From the NCBI GenBank assembly GCA_037444705.1, contig JBBILY010000178.1:1-5584 (forward strand): 5,584 nucleotides of DNA, read 5' to 3'. Below the pieces are notes generated by a model, which was not told the DNA's origin, searched no databases, and worked only from the letters and a program-made list of their open reading frames with translations. This document shows positions 1 through 4,768 of the stretch, piece by piece. The position numbers were made by a program, and so were the translations under genes. The DNA comes from DATCYX01 sp037444705 (GTDB lineage Bacteria > Chloroflexota > Anaerolineae > Anaerolineales > UBA4823). Position 1 is the stretch's first letter, and the number at the start of each line of letters is the position of its first letter.

Positions 1-22
1 GTATGGTCTCCTGGTGGTTTTC

Positions 23-163
23 TTATAACGGTTCGATTGGGGGGGGGCGCTCTGGTTTTGGCCTGGGGGTTACTGGCGGGCGGGATGCAAAGACGCTGGC
101 GCAGGCCGAAAGGCCAAGGCTGAAGATGCTGATAGCCACAAGATAGAGCGTAAATCGCCACAT
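23..163 (-). CDS. Putative short lipoprotein (46 aa), possibly frame-truncated
   Basis: Reading the minus strand from the ATG at 163 gives a 46-residue product. It has a short N-terminus with Arg3, a hydrophobic run at residues 4-20 and a lipobox-like L18-S19-A20-C21, which is what a signal peptidase II substrate looks like. The mature part would be only about 26 residues and is rich in Pro, Arg and Lys (residues 28-45). No strong Shine-Dalgarno precedes the ATG. After the stop the minus strand carries AGGAG (12 to 8) close to the window edge, suggesting that another gene follows in the same direction. The 3' part crosses a run of nine G (39-47, C in the coding sense). A one-base change there in either direction removes the stop, so this may be the N-terminus of a longer lipoprotein broken by slippage or a sequencing error. 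No family recognised; chance ORF remains possible. Confidence 0.42.
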   Translation of the reverse strand: MWRFTLYLVAISIFSLGLSACASVFASRPPVTPRPKPERPPPIEPL

Positions 164-380
164 TGGGTTGATTAATCCAAACCAGACCATAACGATTGTG
201 ACCAGTCGACTTCGATGCCAGTTCTATATTTATAGATGACGCATGAGGCCCAGATATTACCTTTTCCTTTTGGCCGTAAGCGGTTTGGCTCATATCCCTC
301 GGGTAAAAAGTAAGATTTATCGGGTCTAAGTTGTCTATTATTTAGTTGAGTCAAAGATCATTTTAGTAAAGGAGGCAAAA
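164..380. other. AT-rich intergenic region with one dubious ORF
   Basis: This stretch is visibly richer in A and T than the rest of the window. The minus strand is open for 60 codons from a TTG at 354 to a stop at 172, ending 8 bases before the lipoprotein-like ATG at 163. That ORF has no ATG, no visible Shine-Dalgarno and no recognised motif, so it is not called as a gene. On the plus strand the stretch must contain the promoter for the gene at 381. The best -10-like hexamer is TATTAT at 336-341, without a convincing -35 partner. A small palindrome, TTGA-G-TCAA, lies at 346-354. Confidence 0.4.
368..375 (+). promoter_or_regulatory. Strong Shine-Dalgarno for the 381 gene
   Basis: AAAGGAGG is a near-ideal anti-16S match with a 5-base spacer to the ATG at 381. 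It fixes that start and suggests the membrane protein is efficiently translated. Confidence 0.85.
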
Positions 381-827
381 ATGTCTGAAACCACACTAAC
401 CCAAACCGAGGGCTTGAAATCCTCAAAGTTGATCGCCTATGGAGCCCTGGCAGGGCTGGCAGGCGGCTTGGTGTTTGGAATGCTGATGGGCATGATGGGC
501 GTATTACCTATGGTGGGTATGCTCATCCGCGTGCAGAATGCAGTTGTCGGCTTCATCGTTCACATGCTCATCAGCGCCATTATTGGTGCCATCTATGGGC
601 TGGTAGCGGGGCGCCTGGCGTTAACCTGGGCGAACGCTCTGATTGGCGGCATCGTCAATGGCGTCTTCTGGTGGCTATTGGGTGCCCTGACCCTGATGCC
701 CCTCTTCCTGGGGATGACCCAGATGATCTTCGTCATCGGAGCAGATCAATGGATGAGCCTGGTCGGGCACATCCTCTATGGTCTAGTCACTGCTTTTGTG
801 TTCGTGCCCCTCGCGAGACAAAAGTAG
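381..827 (+). CDS. Small four-helix integral membrane protein
   Basis: The product has 148 residues: a polar N-terminus of about 16 residues, then four hydrophobic segments at roughly residues 17-49, 53-78, 84-112 and 123-145, ending in a basic ARQK tail. The helices are rich in Gly, Ala and Met and carry two His (H61 and H129) at the start of helices 2 and 4. The start is well set by AAAGGAGG five bases upstream. The last helix (VGHILYGLVTAF) matches the last helix of the protein at 1019-1444 (MGHLVFGLVVAL), and helix 3 of both contains an LMPL or MMPL turn, so the two look like tandem paralogues. Each seems to consist of two related two-helix halves. No enzymatic motif is visible; function unknown, location the cytoplasmic membrane. 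An intrinsic terminator follows the stop. Confidence 0.85.
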   Translation: MSETTLTQTEGLKSSKLIAYGALAGLAGGLVFGMLMGMMGVLPMVGMLIRVQNAVVGFIVHMLISAIIGAIYGLVAGRLALTWANALIGGIVNGVFWWLLGALTLMPLFLGMTQMIFVIGADQWMSLVGHILYGLVTAFVFVPLARQK

Positions 828-852
828 CCTTCCCCTATGGCTTCTATCCAGG

Positions 853-894
853 CGAGGCAGGCAGGCCTTCGGGCCGTGCTCTGTCTCGTTTTTT
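853..894 (+). terminator. Intrinsic (rho-independent) terminator
   Basis: A long hairpin lies 25 bases after the stop of the 381 gene. Positions 853-861 pair with 880-888 (with two G-T pairs), 862-863 pair with 877-878, and 864-867 (GGCC) pair with 872-875 (GGCC) around a stable TTCG tetraloop at 868-871. Single unpaired bases at 876 and 879 separate the three helical parts. Six T (889-894) follow immediately. This is a textbook intrinsic terminator in the plus direction and implies that the gene at 1019 has its own promoter or depends on read-through. Confidence 0.88.
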
Positions 895-1018
895 ACCAGG
901 CAGAACCGAAGTTCGGACATCAGTTGGGGTATGCAATCGCTCTGCAGGTCAGGTAAGAATCTTCTTGCCACCCTCATCTGAGAAGAAGAAACATCATTTC
1001 AGATCGGGAGGCAAGACG
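895..1018 (+). promoter_or_regulatory. Leader and probable promoter region of the 1019 gene
   Basis: This 124-base gap lies between a strong terminator and the next gene, so it should hold a promoter, but no clear -35/-10 pair was found. It contains the palindrome CCGAA-G-TTCGG (906-916), a possible operator. It also contains a 16-base sequence at 950-965 repeated near the sigma-factor promoter. GGGAGG at 1006-1011, with a 7-base spacer, is the Shine-Dalgarno that selects the GTG start at 1019. Confidence 0.4.
950..965 (+). repeat. 16-base repeat, copy 1
   Basis: CAGGTAAGAATCTTCT matches 2583-2598 at 15 of 16 positions in the same orientation. Both copies sit in intergenic DNA upstream of genes. 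Part of it (955-966) is itself a short inverted repeat, AAGAA-TC-TTCTT. Shared regulator site or coincidence. Confidence 0.3.
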
Positions 1019-1444
1019 GTGAATGCTTTTGGTTCTGTTATCGCCGGTTTATTGGGCACTCTGGTTATGACGCTATTGATGTACCTGGCTCCCAAGATGG
1101 GTCTGCCTAAAATGGACATCATTGGCCTGTTGGGGACGATGTTCACCGCCCGCGCAGGCGCCTTCAGGGTGATCGGCACCCTGGCCCACTTGATGATGGG
1201 GGTGATCTTTGCGATCGTTTATGCCCTGCTTTGGACTTTTGGCCTTGGTAACCCGACCTGGCTTTGGGGATTAATATTTGGCGCCGTTCACGGGGTGATG
1301 GCGATGGGGATGATGCCGCTCATGGTTAAGATGCATCCCCGCCCACCTCAAATGGAAAGCGGCCCGATGATGGTGGTTGGGTTGCTGATGGGGCATCTGG
1401 TATTTGGGCTGGTCGTAGCCCTGACTTATGCTACATTCGTATAG
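1019..1444 (+). CDS. Met-rich four-helix membrane protein (DUF6789-like)
   Basis: A GTG at 1019 is chosen as start because GGGAGG lies 7 bases upstream. The frame stays open further 5', but that extension overlaps the previous gene and the terminator and has no membrane character. The 141-residue product has four hydrophobic segments, at about residues 5-23, 48-70, 76-98 and 113-140. Met makes up about 12% of residues. The loop after helix 3 reads roughly MHPRPPQMESGPMM. A GLPKMD stretch after helix 1 resembles, from memory, the DUF6789 group of uncharacterised membrane proteins; I cannot confirm that. Helices 2 and 4 are internally similar (HLMMGVIFAIVYA and HLVFGLVVALTYA), pointing to an ancient two-helix duplication. 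It is related to the protein at 381-827. Function unknown; metal binding through Met and His is only a thought. Confidence 0.82.
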   Translation: MNAFGSVIAGLLGTLVMTLLMYLAPKMGLPKMDIIGLLGTMFTARAGAFRVIGTLAHLMMGVIFAIVYALLWTFGLGNPTWLWGLIFGAVHGVMAMGMMPLMVKMHPRPPQMESGPMMVVGLLMGHLVFGLVVALTYATFV

Positions 1445-1468
1445 TGCCAGTCCATCAGGCAAAGATTC

Positions 1469-1507
1469 AGGCCTGCCAGCGATGATTTTATTATTCCTGG
1501 CAGGCCT
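1469..1507. terminator. 11-bp perfect inverted repeat between convergent genes
   Basis: AGGCCTGCCAG (1469-1479) and CTGGCAGGCCT (1497-1507) are perfect inverted copies around a 17-base AT-rich loop. It lies 25 bases after the plus-strand stop at 1444 and on the far side of the minus-strand gene ending at 1584, the usual place for a bidirectional terminator. No proper T tract follows on either strand, so it could act inefficiently, or as a 3' end stabiliser. Confidence 0.5.
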
Positions 1508-1564
1508 CTTCGTGCCGCCTGAGAGTAAATGCATCCCAAGAGGCAAAGGGATATGCAAACGCTC

Positions 1565-1582
1565 CGTCTTCGATCAAAGACG
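1565..1582 (-). terminator. Hairpin directly after the anti-sigma stop
   Basis: CGTCTT (1565-1570) and AAGACG (1577-1582) form a perfect 6-bp stem with a 6-base loop, one base past the stop codon of the minus-strand gene. The following minus-strand sequence has only a short T triplet, so termination strength is doubtful. Confidence 0.35.
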
Positions 1583-1583
1583 T

Positions 1584-1883
1584 CTAATCTTGCGCCATCT
1601 GGAGAATGCGTAGCAGGGCCTCGAATTCTTCGCGACAGTCGGCGCACATATCCAGGTGGTGCTGGACGAGGGGCAACAGGCGGGCAGCATCTTCGCCGCG
1701 CACATGTGCCTCGGCGAACTGGTCCAATAAGGCCAGAACCTCATCGCAAGAAAGTTCCACCTCCTGGGTGTGCTCCAGTTGCTTTATCAGCGCGGCGAGC
1801 GCTTCGGGGGGAAGGCCACCATTCTTGGCACGGGATGTTTCACCCCGATTAAACAAGCGCCTAAAAAAATGATAGATTTGCAT
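1584..1883 (-). CDS. ZAS-type zinc-finger anti-sigma factor, soluble
   Basis: This 99-residue protein is encoded directly downstream of a sigma factor on the same strand. Its C-terminal half carries the zinc-binding anti-sigma signature: C46, then H76-X3-C80-X2-C83 (HLDMCADC), followed by a helix rich in Glu and Leu (84-96). All four ligands of the ZAS domain are present with family-like spacing. The N-terminus (1-25) is basic and polar, and there is no membrane helix, so it should be cytoplasmic. By family knowledge it would bind and inhibit the ECF sigma factor encoded at 2564-1926. In some members, such as RsrA, oxidation of these Cys expels zinc and releases sigma. The ATG at 1883 has AAGAGGT (1895-1889) with a 5-base spacer. 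That site lies in a predicted hairpin, so translation may depend on ribosomes coming from the sigma gene. Confidence 0.8.
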   Translation of the reverse strand: MQIYHFFRRLFNRGETSRAKNGGLPPEALAALIKQLEHTQEVELSCDEVLALLDQFAEAHVRGEDAARLLPLVQHHLDMCADCREEFEALLRILQMAQD

Positions 1884-1888
1884 GATTG

Positions 1889-1919
1889 ACCTCTTGGCTA
1901 AGAGACGCCCACATGGGCG
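1889..1919 (-). promoter_or_regulatory. Intercistronic hairpins covering the anti-sigma ribosome binding site
   Basis: The 42-base gap between sigma and anti-sigma genes holds two small stems in the mRNA sense. The first is CGCCC-ATGT-GGGCG (1919-1906). The second is CTCTT-AGCC-AAGAG (1904-1891), whose 3' arm is the Shine-Dalgarno AAGAGG of the anti-sigma gene. Pairing would hide the ribosome binding site and could set the sigma to anti-sigma ratio. This is inferred from sequence only. Confidence 0.4.
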
Positions 1920-1925
1920 GTGTTC

Positions 1926-2564
1926 TTACCTCTCTTCAAAGATTGCTATGATCTCGTCTGGTGTCAAACCTTCCTGGGCTAGCCTGCGCTTCAATCGTAA
2001 GCGTGTGTCGTGCATTAGTTTGTATAGGGCATTGCGGTTTGTATTCATGCGCCGTGCCACTTCCTCCAGCGGCATGCCTTTGATGGCGGTGGCGATGATT
2101 GCCTGCCGTTGCTTGGCGGTTAACTCCTCGGCGATGATGCGCCGCAGGCGTTCCAGCAGGTCTTCGCCTTCTACAACGCTTTCCGGGCCCGAGGCGGGAT
2201 CCGCCATCAAGCGGACAGGGGGCGCGGCCATCTCATCTTCAGCCAATGCCTCCAGAGAGAGGTTTTCCCAGCGTTTGCGCCGCAGTTCGGTCAGCGCCAC
2301 CCGCACGGCGATCTTATGCACCCAGGTGGTGAACTGGCTGCGCCCTTGGAAAGTGTCCAGATGGTCCAGGACACGCACCAGGGTTTCCTGGACCACCTCT
2401 TCGGCCAAAGACTGAAAACGCGGGTCATCCGCCGAAAGCCAGGGGCTCAGCGCATAAGGCAGGCCCTTCAGCACAACCTCACGCAAGTCGGCCAGGGCTG
2501 CCTCCTGGGCGGGGCCTGGGGAACGCAGATCCGCAAGCCATTGCTCGTTGGTGCGAATGGACAT
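1926..2564 (-). CDS. ECF-type RNA polymerase sigma factor
   Basis: The 212-residue product has the two-domain plan of group 4 sigma factors. Residues 53-99 match region 2: an acidic EEVVQETLVRV helix, then the F78-T-T-W81 stretch and a basic RRKRW end at 95-99, which fit the core-binding and -10 recognition helices. A variable acidic and Pro-rich linker spans about 100-135. Residues 137-195 match region 4, a helix-turn-helix (LEEVARRMNTNRNALYKLMH) for -35 recognition, followed by basic RLKRRL. Its length is within the usual range for the family, and it lacks regions 1.1 and 3. It heads an operon with the anti-sigma gene 42 bases downstream and is divergent from the epimerase/reductase operon. 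There is no Shine-Dalgarno before the ATG, but a TATAAT ends 8 bases upstream, so the message is probably leaderless. The ECF subgroup was not identified. Confidence 0.9.
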   Translation of the reverse strand: MSIRTNEQWLADLRSPGPAQEAALADLREVVLKGLPYALSPWLSADDPRFQSLAEEVVQETLVRVLDHLDTFQGRSQFTTWVHKIAVRVALTELRRKRWENLSLEALAEDEMAAPPVRLMADPASGPESVVEGEDLLERLRRIIAEELTAKQRQAIIATAIKGMPLEEVARRMNTNRNALYKLMHDTRLRLKRRLAQEGLTPDEIIAIFEER

Positions 2565-2572
2565 CAGGGCCG

Positions 2573-2578
2573 ATTATA
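2573..2578 (-). promoter_or_regulatory. -10 element of the sigma operon (leaderless mRNA)
   Basis: A perfect TATAAT on the minus strand is separated from the sigma-factor ATG by only 8 bases (CGGCCCTG). The usual distance to +1 puts the transcript start at or within about two bases of the A of the ATG. No good -35 hexamer stands 17 bases upstream (CAGAGA), so an activator or a different -35 recognition may be needed. Confidence 0.55.
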
Positions 2579-2582
2579 CTAC

Positions 2583-2598
2583 CAGGTAAGATTCTTCT
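2583..2598 (+). repeat. 16-base repeat, copy 2, over the sigma promoter
   Basis: CAGGTAAGATTCTTCT differs from 950-965 at one position. This copy covers the spacer just upstream of the sigma-factor -10 element and lies upstream of the divergent epimerase operon, a good place for an operator. Confidence 0.3.
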
Positions 2599-2645
2599 CT
2601 GCCCCCGTGTCCTATGATTAACCTCGGGCGAAATGTTCTGCAGGT

Positions 2646-2674
2646 TTGGTGTTTATGCATGCATCTGGGATAAA
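2646..2674 (+). promoter_or_regulatory. Weak candidate promoter of the epimerase/reductase operon
   Basis: TTGGTG (2646-2651) and GATAAA (2669-2674) are spaced by 17 bases; the matches to consensus are 3/6 and 4/6. The start of transcription would be near 2681, downstream of the alternative TTG start at 2677, which favours the ATG at 2761. The spacer contains the 10-base palindrome ATGCATGCAT (2655-2664). Confidence 0.25.
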
Positions 2675-2760
2675 ACTTGCCATCATCCCCTGCCCCCTTT
2701 TACGAACGTCTGCTGGGATTAGGGAAAGCGGACGTAAATTCATGGAATGATAACCTGGTT

Positions 2761-3471
2761 ATGCTGATCCCGTCCCTCACCGCCCAGCAAATGGCCGAAG
2801 TGGACCGCCTGATGGTCGAAGAATTCGGCATTTTATTGCTCCAAATGATGGAGAACGCCGGTCGCAACCTGGCAGGATGGACGCGCCGAATGGCTGGCGG
2901 TCAGATACAGGGTAAACGTGTGGCTCTCCTTTGCGGGGGTGGCAATAATGGTGGTGGCGGGCTGGTGGCGGCGCGTCACCTGCACAACTGGGGGGCTGAG
3001 GTGCTTTATAAAGTGGTCGCCGATCCTGGGCGGATGAAAGAAGCCCCGGCACATCAGTTGCGCACATTGAAGGCGATGGGATTGAAGGAGAGCGACACCC
3101 TTGACCTGGCATCCGCGGACCTGGTGGTGGACGCCCTGGTTGGATATGGGCTGAGAGGAAATCCGAGAGGTGCAGTGGCTATCTGGATCGAGCGCATTAA
3201 CCGCTCAAACCGTCTTGTGCTGGCTCTGGATATCCCCTCCGGCCTGGATGCCACCCGCGGCAGCCCCGGCAGCCCATGTCTGCGGGCTACGGCCACGCTG
3301 ACGCTGGCCTTGCCAAAGATGGGCTTGCTCACGCCCCAGGCAAAACCTTATGTGGGTGAATTATATCTGGCCGACATCAGCGTTCCCCCCGCCCTTTATC
3401 GGCGCCTGGGGATCGAAACACCGCCTCTATTCCATGAGGCGGCGATTGTGAAAATATCGGAGGTCGCATGA
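2761..3471 (+). CDS. nnrE: NAD(P)H-hydrate epimerase (YjeF N-terminal domain, stand-alone)
   Basis: The enzyme interconverts R and S forms of hydrated NAD(P)H (NAD(P)HX) in the cytoplasm so that a separate dehydratase can restore the cofactor. The 236 residues cover a complete YjeF_N domain: an N-terminal T7-A-Q-Q-M helix, M30-E-N-A-G-R35, the nucleotide loop G59-G-G-N-N-G-G-G-G67, V123-D-A-L126 with G128, and D157-I-P-S-G-L-D163. The usual Asp of GNNGGDG is Gly66 here. The YjeF_C dehydratase domain, fused in many bacteria, is absent. The ATG at 2761 is chosen because family members start a few residues before this helix; a TTG at 2677 would add 28 unconserved residues. Neither start has a clear Shine-Dalgarno. 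The stop overlaps the next gene's start (ATGA), so the two are translationally coupled. Confidence 0.87.
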   Translation: MLIPSLTAQQMAEVDRLMVEEFGILLLQMMENAGRNLAGWTRRMAGGQIQGKRVALLCGGGNNGGGGLVAARHLHNWGAEVLYKVVADPGRMKEAPAHQLRTLKAMGLKESDTLDLASADLVVDALVGYGLRGNPRGAVAIWIERINRSNRLVLALDIPSGLDATRGSPGSPCLRATATLTLALPKMGLLTPQAKPYVGELYLADISVPPALYRRLGIETPPLFHEAAIVKISEVA

Positions 3472-4664
3472 GTCTCTCAACAGGCAACGATCACATTGTG
3501 ATTTACAGCACCACCTGGTGCCCAGATTGTAAACGCGCTAAGAACTTCTTTGGCGAGCAGCGCATTCCCTATATCAATGTGGATATCGAGCGCGACCCTG
3601 AGGGCATGGCTTTTGTGGAGAAGGTCAATAACGGCAAACGCATTATCCCAACCATCCTTTTCCCCGACGGATCGCTGCTGATTGAACCCTCCAATGCCGA
3701 GTTAGCCCGAAAACTGGGGCTGCAGACCAAAGCTCAGCGCCAATTTTACGATGCGATCGTTATTGGGGGTGGACCGGCAGGGTTAACTGCCGCGATTTAC
3801 ATGGCTCGCGACGGCCTGGATGTGCTCGTCATTGAGAAAGCCGCCTTAGGAGGCCAGGCCGGGGTGACCCAAATATTGGAAAACTACCCCGGCTTCGATG
3901 AAGGAATCAGTGGGGCAGAGTTCGGGGAGCGCCTGGGACGGCAGGCGCGCCGCTTTGGCGTTGAGATCTTGCAGGCAAACCAGGTGGAGGCAATTTCTGA
4001 GCAAGGCCCTTACCTGTGTGCCGTCACGGCTGATGGCAGCGAGTATGGGGCGCATACCATGTTGCTGGCGAGCGGGGCACGCTACCGGCGGCTGAACATC
4101 CCCGGCGAGGACGAGTTGATCGGCGTGAATGTGCACTTTTGCGCCACCTGTGATGGGGCCTTCTATAAGGGCAAGAGAGTGCTGGTTATCGGAGGTGGGA
4201 ATAGCGGTTTTGAAGAAGGGCTATTCCTGACCCGGTTTGCGCACCAGGTGGATATTGTCGAATATAAGCCCCAGGTCAAGGCCAGTAAGATCCTGCAAGA
4301 CAAGGTCGCCAAGCGTCCCAACATGTCCGTTGTCGTCAACCATGCGGTGCGGGAGTTCAAAATCAGGGACAATCGCCTGGCAAGCGTGGTGGTGGAAGAC
4401 CGTGCCACGGGTGAAATCAAGGAATGGGAGTATGATGGGGTGTTTGTCTTTATCGGCCTATCTCCAAACAGTGAACTGGTAAAGGACAAGACCCAGATAG
4501 ACCCCATGGGCTTTGTCTTGACCGATCAGCGCCTGATGACCAGTATACCTGGCCTATTCGCCGCAGGCGATGTGAGGGCAGGTTCCACCAAGCAGGTGGC
4601 TTCTGCCATTGGGGAGGGGGCAACCGCGGCGTTGATGATGCGGGAGTATTTGAAAGAAAAGTAG
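3468..4664 (+). CDS. Glutaredoxin (mycoredoxin-like)-thioredoxin reductase fusion
   Basis: The 398-residue flavoenzyme joins two domains. Residues 8-85 are a glutaredoxin/mycoredoxin-like fold with W17-C18-P-D-C21 and the cis-Pro site I60-P61-T62. Residues 93-398 are a low-molecular-weight thioredoxin reductase: FAD motif GGGPAG (100-105), redox C225-A-T-C228 followed by D229, a second dinucleotide motif GGGNSG (242-247), and the FAD-binding FAAGDVR (364-370). The likely role is to carry electrons from a reduced nicotinamide cofactor through FAD and the CATC disulfide to the fused CPDC domain or to other thioredoxins. The HRRxxxR motif that grips the NADPH 2'-phosphate is replaced by E265-Y-K-P-Q-V-K271, so NADPH preference is doubtful. 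The start is set by GGAGG (3459-3463) and overlaps the epimerase stop by 4 bases, implying one operon. Confidence 0.93.
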   Translation: MSLSTGNDHIVIYSTTWCPDCKRAKNFFGEQRIPYINVDIERDPEGMAFVEKVNNGKRIIPTILFPDGSLLIEPSNAELARKLGLQTKAQRQFYDAIVIGGGPAGLTAAIYMARDGLDVLVIEKAALGGQAGVTQILENYPGFDEGISGAEFGERLGRQARRFGVEILQANQVEAISEQGPYLCAVTADGSEYGAHTMLLASGARYRRLNIPGEDELIGVNVHFCATCDGAFYKGKRVLVIGGGNSGFEEGLFLTRFAHQVDIVEYKPQVKASKILQDKVAKRPNMSVVVNHAVREFKIRDNRLASVVVEDRATGEIKEWEYDGVFVFIGLSPNSELVKDKTQIDPMGFVLTDQRLMTSIPGLFAAGDVRAGSTKQVASAIGEGATAALMMREYLKEK

Positions 4665-4684
4665 GTCGACGCTTGCAGTTGACC
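4664..4684 (+). other. Small hairpin after the reductase gene
   Basis: GGTCGAC (4664-4670) can pair with GTTGACC (4678-4684), with one G-T pair and a 7-base loop. No T tract follows, so it is not a standard intrinsic terminator, and read-through into the pseudouridine synthase gene is possible. Confidence 0.25.
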
Positions 4685-4737
4685 GACTTACCCTGCCACC
4701 CCTGAAAACCGTCTGTGGGGGATTGGGAGAGTAAGGG

Positions 4738-4743
4738 TAAAAT
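4738..4743 (+). promoter_or_regulatory. Possible -10 element before the pseudouridine synthase gene
   Basis: TAAAAT matches the -10 consensus at 5 of 6 positions and lies 25 bases before the chosen ATG, but no -35 hexamer is visible at the right distance. If it is used, the GTG at 4715 cannot be the start. Confidence 0.25.
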
Positions 4744-4768
4744 AAATCTGCCTGACCTCAGGCGATAT

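Noticed and set aside
671..1018. 5' extension of the second membrane-protein frame back to an ATG at 671
   Set aside because: It overlaps the 381-827 gene and the intrinsic terminator and lacks membrane character. A GTG at 1019 with GGGAGG upstream is a much better start.
1271..1558. 95-codon minus-strand frame opposite the second membrane protein
   Set aside because: It is the antisense shadow of a well-supported gene and runs across the convergent region. Its composition, rich in His and Pro, is an artefact of the antisense reading.
1882..2415. 177-codon plus-strand frame opposite the sigma factor
   Set aside because: It is rich in Ser and Arg in the way expected for antisense of a GC-biased gene, and the minus frame has clear sigma-factor motifs.
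2677..2760. TTG start at 2677 for the epimerase
   Set aside because: It would add 28 residues before the family's usual N-terminus, has no Shine-Dalgarno, and lies upstream of the likely transcript start near 2681.
2744..2769. SigR-like promoter (GGAAT with a GTT about 18 bases on) before the epimerase
   Set aside because: GGAAT is present at 2744-2748 but no GTT stands at the required distance, and the position would fall inside the coding region.
4715..4768. GTG start at 4715 for the pseudouridine synthase
   Set aside because: The extra 18 residues precede the conserved domain, no Shine-Dalgarno is present, and a possible -10 hexamer lies inside this stretch.
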